From contig DCZG01000101.1 in NCBI GenBank assembly GCA_002331575.1, positions 16,662 to 38,554 of the forward strand: a stretch of DNA of 21,893 nt. Direction: 5' to 3'. Both the position numbers and the translations under genes were made by a program. The notes beneath the pieces are model-generated. The model ran no database searches. It was given only the letters and a program-made list of their open reading frames with translations, and was not told the DNA's origin. Shown here in pieces: positions 5,400 through 13,531 of the stretch (within the stretch, counting starts at the first letter, position 1; each line of letters begins with the position of its first letter). Source of the stretch: Atopobium sp. UBA2090 (lineage in GTDB: Bacteria > Actinomycetota > Coriobacteriia > Coriobacteriales > Atopobiaceae).

Positions 5400-8147
5400 T
5401 CAGCCCGTGTTCTGAAGGCCTGCGGCGACGCCCGACACGGTGCAGAGGATGAGGTAGACGAGACGGTCACGCTCCTCGCTCGTCAGCTCGCCGTCACCTT
5501 CGCGCAGCTCGCGAAGGGCGTGGGCCTGCTCGACGGAGAGCACGTTCACGAAGGGCAGCCTCATGCGGATCACGGGGCCGAGGACGCGGCGGTGCTCGAG
5601 GGGCCAGGCGTTGCCGGTGATGTCGAGCACCCATCTGCGCGCGAGCGCCATCTCGTCGAGGACCTTCTCGGTAAGGTCGTCTCGGTGACCGAGGTCCAGG
5701 TAGAGACGGGCGATCCGCTCGTCGGTCTTGGAGAGCGACATCTCGATGTTGTCGACGAAGGTGGTGAAGAGCGGCCACTCGGCGTACGCCTTTCGCAGGA
5801 GCTCGAGGTCGCCGACCTTCTCGCAGGCGGTGCCGAGGCCGTACCACGCGGCGAGGTTCACGCGTGCCTGCGACCACGAGAAGATCCACGGGATGGCGCG
5901 CAGGTCATCGAGGGACGTGGCACCGAGGCCGCGCTTGGCGGGACGGCTTCCGATGGGCATGAGGCCGATCTCGGTGAGGGGCGTGACCGTGGAGAACCAC
6001 TCGGGGAAGCCGTCGGTGCCGAGAAGGTCGAGGTAACGCTCGCGAGAGGCGGCGTCGAGGGCGGAGGCGAGCTCGGAGTAGCGGTCGGTCGTCTCGGTGT
6101 TGACCCACTCGACGGACGGCGCGGACTGCAGGAGCGTGGCGCCCGCGACCGACTCCACGTGACGACGGGCGAGCGTGGGGTCTCCGTAGCGCGCGAAGAT
6201 GACCTCGCCCTGCTCGGTGAGCTTGAAGCGGCAGTTGACCGAGCCCTTGGGCTGCGAGAGCACCGCCCGGTTGGCGGGACCGCCGCCACGTCCGACCGCG
6301 CCGCCGCGTCCGTGCATGAGGACGAGGTCGATGTTGTTCTCCTCGGCCCACTGCGCGATCTCCTCCTGGGCACGGTGGAGTACGAGCGTCGCCGAGGTGG
6401 GGCCGGCGTCCTTGGAGGAATCGGAGTAGCCGAGCATGACCTCGAGCCGACGGCCGGTCTGCGCGAGGCGTCGCTGCACGTCGGGCAGGGCGATGATCCC
6501 GTTGAGGGTGGCGACGGCATTCTCGAGGTCGGCCACCTGCTCGAAGAGCGGGATCACATCGAGGACGGGCACGTCGGCCTCGTGGGCGAAGGCGAGGCGC
6601 GCGAGCTCGTACACGTCGGCGACGTTCTGGGCGCTCTGCGTGAAGGAGATGATGTAGCGGCGCGCGGCGTCGACGCCGTTCTTCCGCTGGATGGAGCCGA
6701 TGGCGCGGAAGGTGTCGAGGACCTCGCGCGTCATGGGCTCGAGCTCTCCCCTCTCTCCCCAGCGCCCGTGCTCGCGGATGTCGGCGAGGGCACGCGCGTG
6801 CACGATCGAGTGCTGGCGGAACTCCATCTCGACCATGTGGAAGCCGAAGGTCTGCGCCTGCCAGATGACCTTCTGGAGCGGGCCGTAGGCCGTGCGGGCG
6901 GCACCCGCCTTGGCGAGCGAGCGCTGCACGACGATGAGGTCGTTCACGTACTCGTCGGCGCTCCCGTACATGAGGTCCGCCGTGCGCTGGACGGTCGCGT
7001 CGAGACGGTCGGCGATGACGAGCATGGCGGCGCGGTGCATCTCGTCGGCGGAGATCTCGAGCGCGTGCGAGGAGAGCGCCTCGCTCATCTCCACCTGGTG
7101 GCTCCAGAGGTTGACGAGCTGCTCGGACGGTGGCGTCGACATGGCGTCGAGCGTGAGGTTCCTGCCCACGTAGCGGGTGCGCTCGGCGAGGGCCTCGAGC
7201 ATGTGCGTGCGGAACTTCTCGGCGACCTTGCGGCTCACCCTTGCGGTGACGTTGGGGTTGCCGTCGCGGTCGGAGCCGATCCAGCTGCCGGGGTGAAAGA
7301 ACGCGGGGCAGATGGGCGGCACGGTGCCGGCCTTCTCGCCAAGCTCCCAGTCGTCGAAGCGGCGGTAGACCTCCGGGACCATGTCGAAGAGCGTGCTGTC
7401 GAAGATGTCGATGATGGTGTCGGCCTCCTCGACGGGGGTCGGCTTCTTGTGGGCGATCGGGGACGTGCGGAAGAGCGCGTCGATCTCCTGGAGCATGAGC
7501 CGCTCGTTCTCCCTGAGCTCGATGCCCGAGAGGTCGGAGCGCCTGTCGAGAAGGACGGCGATGCGTCGGATCTTGCCCTCGACCGCCTTGCGGCGGGCCT
7601 CCGTGGGATGCGCGGTGAACACCGGCCGGAACTCGAGCCGGCCGAGCAGGGCGAGCGCCTTGCCGCGGCCGCACTCGTCGACGAGCCGGTGGTAGGCGAC
7701 GGTGATGTCGTTGATCGGGTCCTCGTCCGCCCGCACGGACACGTCGTGCTCGCGGGACCGCAGGGACGAGACGCGGTAGTTCTCCTCGCAGATGTTGGCA
7801 AGGTGGAAGTAGGCGACGAACGCCCTCATGATGATCGTGGCCTTCTCGGTGGGCATCTCGTCGATGGTCGAGACGAGACGCACGAAGGCCTCGTCCTCGC
7901 TGCCGGTCTCGCCCGCCTCGTCACCATGGGCCGCGATGGCGTCCTTGAGCAGCGCGTCGAAGGTGTCGCGCAGGCTGGGGTCGTACTCCTTGAGAACCTT
8001 GCGGACCAGCCGCAGAAAGAGGGTCAGGTTGTCGCGAATTCCCTCTGGCAGGTCAACCTCGGCGAGGGTCACGCGGGCCGCTGCCGTCTCGAGGTCGGTT
8101 CCCTCTGACGGGTCCATCCTTCCGGTGATGCTCATGTTGTCGGACAA
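5400..8147 (-). CDS. ppc: Phosphoenolpyruvate carboxylase
   Basis: This cytoplasmic enzyme carboxylates PEP with bicarbonate to oxaloacetate and replenishes C4 acids. The product is about 915 residues, normal for bacterial PEPC. Visible motifs are VFTAHPTEARRK with the catalytic His near residue 180, GSDRDGNPNVT, LGYSDSSKDAG with the conserved Lys, the HGRGGAVGRGGGP loop, IPWIFSWSQAR, and the conserved C-terminal QNTG. A TTG start at 8147 is preferred because GGAGG lies 5 nt upstream. The nearest ATG (8135) would be 17 nt from that RBS, and longer starts include it. Transcription is divergent from the flippase gene. No terminator with a U-run is visible; a repeat cluster lies downstream. Confidence 0.96.
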   Translation of the reverse strand: MSDNMSITGRMDPSEGTDLETAAARVTLAEVDLPEGIRDNLTLFLRLVRKVLKEYDPSLRDTFDALLKDAIAAHGDEAGETGSEDEAFVRLVSTIDEMPTEKATIIMRAFVAYFHLANICEENYRVSSLRSREHDVSVRADEDPINDITVAYHRLVDECGRGKALALLGRLEFRPVFTAHPTEARRKAVEGKIRRIAVLLDRRSDLSGIELRENERLMLQEIDALFRTSPIAHKKPTPVEEADTIIDIFDSTLFDMVPEVYRRFDDWELGEKAGTVPPICPAFFHPGSWIGSDRDGNPNVTARVSRKVAEKFRTHMLEALAERTRYVGRNLTLDAMSTPPSEQLVNLWSHQVEMSEALSSHALEISADEMHRAAMLVIADRLDATVQRTADLMYGSADEYVNDLIVVQRSLAKAGAARTAYGPLQKVIWQAQTFGFHMVEMEFRQHSIVHARALADIREHGRWGERGELEPMTREVLDTFRAIGSIQRKNGVDAARRYIISFTQSAQNVADVYELARLAFAHEADVPVLDVIPLFEQVADLENAVATLNGIIALPDVQRRLAQTGRRLEVMLGYSDSSKDAGPTSATLVLHRAQEEIAQWAEENNIDLVLMHGRGGAVGRGGGPANRAVLSQPKGSVNCRFKLTEQGEVIFARYGDPTLARRHVESVAGATLLQSAPSVEWVNTETTDRYSELASALDAASRERYLDLLGTDGFPEWFSTVTPLTEIGLMPIGSRPAKRGLGATSLDDLRAIPWIFSWSQARVNLAAWYGLGTACEKVGDLELLRKAYAEWPLFTTFVDNIEMSLSKTDERIARLYLDLGHRDDLTEKVLDEMALARRWVLDITGNAWPLEHRRVLGPVIRMRLPFVNVLSVEQAHALRELREGDGELTSEERDRLVYLILCTVSGVAAGLQNTG

Positions 8148-8312
8148 GGCGTCCTCCTCATGCGTTGTTCGGCTTCCTTGGGCCATCTTCACCATACGTG
8201 CGAGAGCCCCCGCTGCAGACGTACTCCACACCGACGAAATACGCGCGACACGCACCCACCCCGACCAGTGCGCGAGTTTTTCGAAGGATGGGATCGCGGT
8301 GCGTAGGCGGGG

Positions 8313-8318
8313 TACAAT
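8313..8318 (+). promoter_or_regulatory. -10 element (TACAAT) for the flippase gene
   Basis: TACAAT lies 45 bp before the preferred ATG at 8363 and 8 bp before another in-frame ATG (8327). No clear -35 is visible. Transcription would begin near 8325, so the upstream ATG could be read as an almost leaderless start. Confidence 0.4.
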
Positions 8319-8362
8319 TGGGCTTCATGATATCGATTCTACCCAGGAAAGCAGCCGCACCG

Positions 8363-9850
8363 ATGAACCCCTTGTCCAAGCTCAGAAGAAACCGCGGGGA
8401 ATCCCGGGACGCCTCTGACGACGCACCCCACGCCACCCCGCGCTACGGCGAGCGCTACAAGGCGTCCGGCGAGCCTCGCAGGCGCTCCAAGCGCCGCGAG
8501 AAGGACAAAGAGAGGGACACCGAGCCGAGCTTCCTCGCGCGCACGGTCGACCACTGGTGGGACCGCCTTCTCGGTGCCGTCTACTCGAGGTCGTTCTCCG
8601 AGCAGTCCGAGCAGTACATGGCCCACCGCACCACGCGCGACTACGTCTGCAACACAATCGGCCAGGCCCTGTGGGGCGGGCTCTTCCCGCTGCTCACCAT
8701 CGTCTGCACCCAGCTCGTGGGTGCCGAGCAGGCCGGCTACTTCTCGATGGCCTTCGTCGTGGGCACGCTCCTGCTCTTCCTGGGCAACTACGGCGTCCGC
8801 ACCTACCAGGTGTCGGACATCGACGAGATGGAGTCCTTCTACGACTACCAGCTCAACCGCGCCATCACCTGCGTGGCCATGCTCGCCGTCGGGCTCGTCT
8901 ACTGCAGGCTGCGCGGCTATGACGCCACCATGGAGTCAATCTGCATGGGCGTGCTGTGCTTTCGCGCCGTCGACGCGCTCGCCGACGTCTACGAGGGCCG
9001 CCTCCAGCAGAAGGACAAGCTCTACCTCGCGGGCCTCTCGCAGGCCGTCCGCTGCGGACTCGCCTTCATCGTCTTCACCGTCGTGCTCTTTGTCACGCGC
9101 GACCTCGTATGGGCGTCGCGAGGCATGGCCATCGGCGCCGGCGTGTCCTTCATCCTTCTCACGCTGCCCCTCGCGCTGTTCGAGACCGACAAGAGCCTCC
9201 CACTGTCACTACGCGGCGTGGGCGAGGTCTTCGTCCAGTGCTTCCCGCTGTTTATCGCGCTCTTCCTCTACAACCTCATCGACTCGATGCCCAAGTTCGC
9301 CATGGAGGGCGTGCTCACGTACGACAACCAGCTCTACTACAACGCCATGTACTTCCCTGCGCACGCTATCCTCATGGCGGTCGGCTTCGTCTACAAGCCG
9401 CAGCTCGTGAGGCTCGCCGGCATCTGGGCCGACCCCGACAAGCACAAGCGCTTCGACCTCATCGTGCTCGCGATGTTCGCGGTCATCGCCGTTATCACCG
9501 GCATCATGGCACTCTTCATGGGCTGGATCGGCATCCCCATCATGAGCTTCCTCTACGGCATCAACTTCGAGCAGTACAGGTCACTCGTCTACGTCATGGT
9601 CTGCACGGGCGGCATCTGCGCGGCCATCGACTTCCTCTACCAGATCATCATCCTGCTCCGGGAGCAGCAGGCTGTCACGAGGCTCTACCTCATCGCCTGT
9701 GCCTTCTCACTCCCCGTCGCCCTGCTGCTCATCAACTTCTCCGGGCTCGCCGGTGCCGTGGTCGCGAGCGTCGTGATCATGGCCATGCTGCTCGTGCTCC
9801 TGCTCAGCGAGTACCTCGTCCTCCGCAAGCGCGCCGAGACGGCATACTGA
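8363..9850 (+). CDS. Polysaccharide flippase-like membrane protein (MOP superfamily, Wzx-like)
   Basis: The product has about 495 residues. An N-terminal charged tail of about 75 residues, rich in Arg, Lys, Glu and Asp and probably disordered, precedes some 12 membrane helices. The pattern and length fit the polysaccharide-biosynthesis branch of the MOP/MATE superfamily, which moves lipid-linked sugars across the membrane. Supporting stretches are NTIGQALWGGLFPLLTIVC, EQAGYFSMAF and VYEGRLQQKDKLYLAGLSQA, and a second half starting FPLFIALFLYNLIDSMPKF. No glycosyltransferase genes adjoin it, so the substrate is unknown. The start is uncertain: ATG 8363 has a rather distant AGGAAAG, and ATG 8327 would add 12 residues. 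It converges on crcB with only 5 bp between stop codons. Confidence 0.85.
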   Translation: MNPLSKLRRNRGESRDASDDAPHATPRYGERYKASGEPRRRSKRREKDKERDTEPSFLARTVDHWWDRLLGAVYSRSFSEQSEQYMAHRTTRDYVCNTIGQALWGGLFPLLTIVCTQLVGAEQAGYFSMAFVVGTLLLFLGNYGVRTYQVSDIDEMESFYDYQLNRAITCVAMLAVGLVYCRLRGYDATMESICMGVLCFRAVDALADVYEGRLQQKDKLYLAGLSQAVRCGLAFIVFTVVLFVTRDLVWASRGMAIGAGVSFILLTLPLALFETDKSLPLSLRGVGEVFVQCFPLFIALFLYNLIDSMPKFAMEGVLTYDNQLYYNAMYFPAHAILMAVGFVYKPQLVRLAGIWADPDKHKRFDLIVLAMFAVIAVITGIMALFMGWIGIPIMSFLYGINFEQYRSLVYVMVCTGGICAAIDFLYQIIILLREQQAVTRLYLIACAFSLPVALLLINFSGLAGAVVASVVIMAMLLVLLLSEYLVLRKRAETAY

Positions 9851-9855
9851 GGCGA

Positions 9856-10233
9856 CTAGGCGCTGGCGAGAAGGGAGCCCAGCCGCAGTCCTGCGATGAC
9901 GGCGATGATGCAGACGCCCACGTTGAGTGCCACGTTGATTGCGGCTCCCGTCCAGGATCCGGCCTCTACCAGCTGGAACGTCTCGCTTGAGAACGTCGAG
10001 AAGGTCGAGAGACCGCCGCAGAGACCGACCGCGAGGAACAGGCGCACCTCGGATGGCAGCGAACTCGTGAGGTCGAACCCCGTGACCACACCGATGAGCA
10101 GGCCAGCGAGGACGTTTGCCACGAACGTGCCGACGGGGATGCCCGGGAACAGCCCGCGGAGCCAGAGGCCGATGCCCCACCTGCTCACGCTGCCGAGAAA
10201 CCCGCCGATGCCGACGCTCAGAAACTCTCTCAT
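9856..10233 (-). CDS. crcB: Fluoride channel CrcB/Fluc
   Basis: The product is 125 residues with four membrane helices, the standard size for one Fluc subunit. These form antiparallel dimers that export F-. Family signatures are GGFLGSVSRWGIG near the N-terminus, GTFVANVLAG with conserved Asn40, and CGGLSTFSTFSSE (residues 72-84), which holds the TM3 break and the phenylalanines lining the pore. The ATG at 10233 has GGAGG 5 nt upstream. The reading frame stays open further up, but that part is the riboswitch leader and is not coding. Only one subunit gene is seen, so a homodimer is expected. Confidence 0.95.
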   Translation of the reverse strand: MREFLSVGIGGFLGSVSRWGIGLWLRGLFPGIPVGTFVANVLAGLLIGVVTGFDLTSSLPSEVRLFLAVGLCGGLSTFSTFSSETFQLVEAGSWTGAAINVALNVGVCIIAVIAGLRLGSLLASA

Positions 10234-10288
10234 GACATCCTCCGAACAGAAATCGGGCCGACGGCCCTGCCTGCGGCGCAGCTGCGCC

Positions 10289-10352
10289 CTGACAGAAGCC
10301 ATCAGCCCGAAGGCGGTTTTGCCATTGTGGCCGGGGAGGCGTTCATTCCCCC
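10289..10352 (-). promoter_or_regulatory. Fluoride riboswitch (crcB motif)
   Basis: On the minus strand a P1 helix GGGGA/TCCCC encloses the 9 nt loop ATGAACGCC. Then follow AAACCGCC, a TTCG tetraloop and GGCTGATG, which fit the known crcB-motif core. The loop bases GAA(c)GC can pair with GCTTC downstream to form the expected pseudoknot, with one bulged C. A small extra hairpin (GCCA-CAA-TGGC) sits between P1 and the A-rich joint, and the usual terminal CTAC reads CTGT. It lies 56 nt before the crcB start codon. Two further hairpins between it and the RBS (GGCGCAGCTGCGCC; GGGCC-GTC-GGCCC) may be the expression platform. Confidence 0.87.
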
Positions 10353-10376
10353 ATCCCGCCGCGGCGAGACTCGGAC

Positions 10377-10382
10377 ATTCTA
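10377..10382 (-). promoter_or_regulatory. Possible -10 element for the crcB transcript
   Basis: TAGAAT on the minus strand would start transcription about 18 bp before the riboswitch P1. No convincing -35 is seen. Confidence 0.35.
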
Positions 10383-10419
10383 CCAGTCCCGAAATGACAG
10401 TCCGGTTACGGCCGCCGCT

Positions 10420-10508
10420 CTTTCAGGCGAATCTTGTGGTGTTCCGTTCGTTTCGCGGCTCCAGAGAGGACCAGAAGTGAACGGAACACCACAAGATTCG
10501 CCTGAAAG
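10420..10508. repeat. Palindrome with 30-bp perfect arms and 29-nt loop (family D)
   Basis: Arms 10420-10449 and 10479-10508 are perfect inverse complements and the stem extends a few bases inward with G:U pairs. The arm contains AATCTTGTGGTGTTCCG. It is unrelated to the GGGGACAGGT family, ends 10 bp before copy C, and lies between aspS and crcB. No second copy is in the window. Confidence 0.92.
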
Positions 10509-10518
10509 CCGAGAGGGG

Positions 10519-10608
10519 CGTCTTGGCATGGAAAAGGGGACAGGTTCATTTTCCAGGTAATGCGATTTACCTGGAAAATGAACCTGTCCCCTTTTCCATG
10601 CCAAGACG
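10519..10608. repeat. 90-bp perfect palindrome of the GGGGACAGGT family (copy C)
   Basis: Perfect 42 bp arms (10519-10560 and 10567-10608) flank a 6 nt loop. It shares the core GGAAAAGGGGACAGGT with copies A and B, but the inner part differs (TCATTTTCCAGGTAA rather than GCATATTCCATGCC). The strictly mirrored differences indicate that the two arms change together. Confidence 0.93.
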
Positions 10609-10640
10609 GCCGGGGGTAGGCCTCAACGCCACCCCCGGCC
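10608..10640 (-). terminator. Stem-loop downstream of aspS, probable terminator without a U-run
   Basis: A 10 bp perfect GC-rich stem (10608-10617 with 10631-10640) and 13 nt loop lies 40 nt after the aspS stop. No U-run follows. It directly abuts palindrome copy C. Confidence 0.5.
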
Positions 10641-10680
10641 GCCACACAGCGTACCGAGCCGTTCTTTTCTTCTCGCCAGG

Positions 10681-12450
10681 CTACAGGAGCCTCAGAGAGA
10701 CCTCCTTGAGCTGCTGGCCGGTGACCTCGGACGGCGCAGCGCTCATGAGGTCGCTGCCGCTGCTCGTCTTCGGGAAGGCCATGACCTCACGGATGGAGTC
10801 AGAGCCGGTGAGAAGCATGCACACGCGGTCGAGGCCGAGGGCGAAGCCGCCCATGGGGGGCGCACCGAACTCGAGAGCCTCCATGAGGAAGCCGAACTGC
10901 GCGTTGGCGCGCTCCTCGGAGAAGCCCAGGAGCTTGAGGATGCGCATCTGCAGCTCGGCGTCGTGGATACGCATGCCGCCGCCGCCCGCCTCGAAGCCGT
11001 CCATGACAAAGTCGTAGGTGTGCGACCCCACGGAGAGCGGGTCGGACTCGAGGCGGTCAAGGTCGGCCTCCTCCGGCTGGGTGAAGGGCTGGTGCTCGGC
11101 GGCGTACGCCTTGCGCTCCTCGTCCCAGTGGAACAGCGGGAAGTCGACGACCCAGAGGAAGTCGTGGCCATCGCGCGGAACATCGAGCGCGTCGGCCATG
11201 TGGCAGCGCATGCCACCGAGAATCTCGTCGGCGTGAAGGCGGGTCTCGACGGCGAACATGACGAGGTCGCCGGGTTCGACGTCCATCTCGGCGCGCAGTC
11301 CCGCCATCTCCTCGTCGGAGAAAAACTTGACGATGGGGCTCGTCACGGAGCCGTCCTCGCGGAAGGCGATGTACGCGAGGCCCTTGGCGCCGAAGCCGGC
11401 GGCGACGTCGGCGAGCTTGTCGATCTGCGCACGGGGCCACTTGCCGGCGCCCTTGGCGTTGATGGCCTTGACGCGGAGCTTGGGGTCGGCGGCAGCGCTC
11501 GCGAAGAGCTTGAACTTGGAGCTCCCGAAGAGCTGGGTGACGTCATGCAGCTTCATGTCGTAGCGGGTGTCGGGCTTGTCGGTGCCGTAGGTGTCCATGG
11601 CATCCCAGTATGAGATGCGGCGGAACGGCAGCTCCATCGTGATGCCCATCCTGGCGAAGGCGTCGGCGAGGACGTCCTCGAGGGCGCCCATGACGTCATC
11701 CTGGCGGACGAAGCTCATCTCGATGTCCACCTGCGTGAACTCGGGCTGGCGGTCGGCGCGGAGGTCCTCGTCGCGGAAGCACTTGGCCACCTGGTAGTAA
11801 CGCTCGACGCCGCCGACCATGAGCAGCTGCTTCAGGAGCTGCGGCGACTGCGGCAGGGCGTAGAAGTGACCGGGCTGGGTGCGGCTCGGCACGAGGAAGT
11901 CGCGCGCGCCCTCGGGAGTCGACTTGAACAGGCAGGGCGTCTCGACCTCCATGAAGTCGCGGCCGTGGAGCGCCTCGCGAATTGCGAAGGTGAAGTCAGA
12001 GCGGAGCTTGAGGTTCGACATCATCTTCGGACGCCTGAGGTCGAGGTAGCGATAGCGAAGGCGCACGTCCTCGGCAGTGTCGACGTGATCCTCGATCTGG
12101 AACGCGGGGGTCCTGGAGGTGTTGAGGACCTCGATGCCGGTCACGTAGACTTCGACGGCACCGGTATCGAGCTTGTCGTTGTCCTGCCCCTCGGGGCGCT
12201 CGTGGACAGTTCCGGTGACCATAATCGGCCACTCGGAGCGAATGGTCTCCGCGGTGTGGAAGGTCTTCGCGTCGCACACCTCGGGGTCGAACGAGACCTG
12301 CGTCACGCCCGCGCGGTCGCGGAGGTCGACGAAGATCAGGCCGCCGTGGTCGCGGCGATGCCAGACCCAGCCGGTGAGAGTGACCTCCTCGCCAATGTTG
12401 CCCTCGCGGAGCTCTCCGCAGGTGCGGGTGTGCATGGAGTGAGAATCCAT
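10681..12450 (-). CDS. aspS: Aspartyl-tRNA synthetase (probably non-discriminating)
   Basis: This class II synthetase charges tRNA-Asp. The 589-residue length is normal for bacterial AspRS with the GAD insertion. An N-terminal OB-fold anticodon-binding domain (GWVWHRRDHGGLIFVDLRDR) is followed by motif 2 (FRDEDLRADRQPEFTQVDIE), the insertion domain around residues 290-420, and motif 3 (GGFALGLDRVCML). His35 in RRDHGG matches the residue linked to non-discriminating AspRS, which also charges tRNA-Asn for GatCAB amidation; discriminating enzymes usually have Leu there. The ATG at 12450 has GAGGAA at good spacing, and longer starts lack one. Confidence 0.97.
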   Translation of the reverse strand: MDSHSMHTRTCGELREGNIGEEVTLTGWVWHRRDHGGLIFVDLRDRAGVTQVSFDPEVCDAKTFHTAETIRSEWPIMVTGTVHERPEGQDNDKLDTGAVEVYVTGIEVLNTSRTPAFQIEDHVDTAEDVRLRYRYLDLRRPKMMSNLKLRSDFTFAIREALHGRDFMEVETPCLFKSTPEGARDFLVPSRTQPGHFYALPQSPQLLKQLLMVGGVERYYQVAKCFRDEDLRADRQPEFTQVDIEMSFVRQDDVMGALEDVLADAFARMGITMELPFRRISYWDAMDTYGTDKPDTRYDMKLHDVTQLFGSSKFKLFASAAADPKLRVKAINAKGAGKWPRAQIDKLADVAAGFGAKGLAYIAFREDGSVTSPIVKFFSDEEMAGLRAEMDVEPGDLVMFAVETRLHADEILGGMRCHMADALDVPRDGHDFLWVVDFPLFHWDEERKAYAAEHQPFTQPEEADLDRLESDPLSVGSHTYDFVMDGFEAGGGGMRIHDAELQMRILKLLGFSEERANAQFGFLMEALEFGAPPMGGFALGLDRVCMLLTGSDSIREVMAFPKTSSGSDLMSAAPSEVTGQQLKEVSLRLL

Positions 12451-12547
12451 TACGTTCCTCTCGTCTCTACCGTCCCGTGTCGGAACGGACGGCTTCCCAG
12501 CAGACGGCGGCGAGGCGTAGACAGCGTGTCGCCGCATGCGATTAGCG

Positions 12548-12553
12548 ATTGTA
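12548..12553 (-). promoter_or_regulatory. -10 element (TACAAT) for aspS
   Basis: TACAAT on the minus strand lies about 98 bp before the aspS ATG. No good -35 is seen. The remainder of the 12451-12717 gap shows no further clear signal. Confidence 0.4.
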
Positions 12554-12717
12554 CTACGGCCCCCGTGTTGCTAGGCGACCATGAAAGGATTCGGAAACTA
12601 TCCGTCGTGATGCCACATGCCTCCTGTCGTTTCCGTGTCGATGGGTCCAGGCGAGCGGAGCCGCCGGCGCGCGCGTGTACCCTCACCACGAGAAGACCAG
12701 CCAGGAGGATGCAGGAC

Positions 12718-13368
12718 ATGCCGTACAGAACCGCGATTTTCGACCTCGACGGAACGATGCTCGACACACTCACGGACTATGCGGCCGCGGTGAACCACGC
12801 GCTTGCCTCGCAGGGCATGCCCCAGCGCTCCATAGACGAAGTCCGTCTCGCCACGGGAAACGGCATCGAGCACCTCATGCGCGAGTCTGTGCCCGCGGAA
12901 ACGGGCGAGAAGGACTTCCGGCGCGCCTTCGACGCGTTCAAGCGCTACTACGCGGCGCACACCAACGACACGACCCACCCCTACCCCGGCATGCTCGACC
13001 TGGTCGTGCGCCTGCGCGGACGCGGGGTCAAGTGCGCGCTCGTCTCCAACAAGGCGGACTTCGCCGTGAAGTCGCTCACGCGGGACTACTTCGAGGGCGT
13101 CTTCGACTACGCCATGGGAGAGCGGCAGGGCATCCCCAAGAAACCGGCACCCGACATGTGCGACGTCATTCTCGCCGACCTCGGGGCCACGCGCGAGGGT
13201 CTCGTCTACGTGGGGGACTCGGAGGTCGACATCGCCACCGCCCGCAATCTCGGCTGCGACTGCATCATCTGCTCGTGGGGTTTTCGGGACCGGGACTGGC
13301 TCGTCTCCCAGGGCGCCACGAGAATCGTCGACACGCCTGACGAGCTCGGGGCGGCAATCCTCGCATAG
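12718..13368 (+). CDS. HAD-superfamily phosphatase, phosphoglycolate phosphatase-like
   Basis: The 216-residue cytoplasmic hydrolase belongs to HAD subfamily IA. Motif I is FDLDGTMLDT (nucleophile Asp9, acid/base Asp11), motif II is the Ser in VSNK, motif III is the Lys in GIPKKPAP, and motif IV is VYVGDSEVDIATARN. An alpha-helical cap lies at about residues 16-80. Gph and PpaX-type enzymes share this layout, so a sugar phosphate or pyrophosphate substrate is possible and cannot be decided from motifs. GGAGG lies 9 nt before the chosen ATG at 12718; an ATG six bases upstream is too close to that RBS. The gene is divergent from aspS. Confidence 0.92.
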   Translation: MPYRTAIFDLDGTMLDTLTDYAAAVNHALASQGMPQRSIDEVRLATGNGIEHLMRESVPAETGEKDFRRAFDAFKRYYAAHTNDTTHPYPGMLDLVVRLRGRGVKCALVSNKADFAVKSLTRDYFEGVFDYAMGERQGIPKKPAPDMCDVILADLGATREGLVYVGDSEVDIATARNLGCDCIICSWGFRDRDWLVSQGATRIVDTPDELGAAILA

Positions 13369-13485
13369 GGTGACACCACATATCCTCCATAGGCATCTAC
13401 CTGCGGCTGATTCAGCCTACGCCCAGTTTTACAACGCTTGCCAGAACCTTTTGGAACAGAACGCGATTCATGCCGACATGGGGGG

Positions 13486-13491
13486 TATAGT
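13486..13491 (+). promoter_or_regulatory. -10 element (TATAGT) for the small 13532 gene
   Basis: TATAGT would start transcription about 34 bp before the ATG at 13532. No good -35 is visible. A small hairpin GGCTG-ATT-CAGCC at 13405-13417 lies upstream and may end the HAD transcript weakly. Confidence 0.35.
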
Positions 13492-13531
13492 TCTTGCAAA
13501 GCAGGTCAGGGCTTTCGACGAAAGGACAGCC

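Noticed and set aside
5355..8108. Open frame of over 900 codons antisense to ppc
   Set aside because: The minus strand carries a complete, motif-rich PEP carboxylase. High GC3 keeps the opposite strand open. The antisense product is a low-complexity Glu/Val/Gly/Arg sequence with no recognisable domain.
8165..8362. Longer N-terminus of the flippase
   Set aside because: It would begin before the TACAAT promoter element and run through the divergent promoter region; no RBS is seen.
10234..10302. N-terminal extension of CrcB by 23 residues
   Set aside because: The extension overlaps the fluoride riboswitch, is Arg-rich and unlike the family, and the internal ATG has a strong RBS.
11866..12717. 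Long N-terminal extension of the HAD phosphatase
   Set aside because: The region is antisense to aspS and its intergenic gap. The HAD domain starts right after the GGAGG-preceded ATG at 12718.
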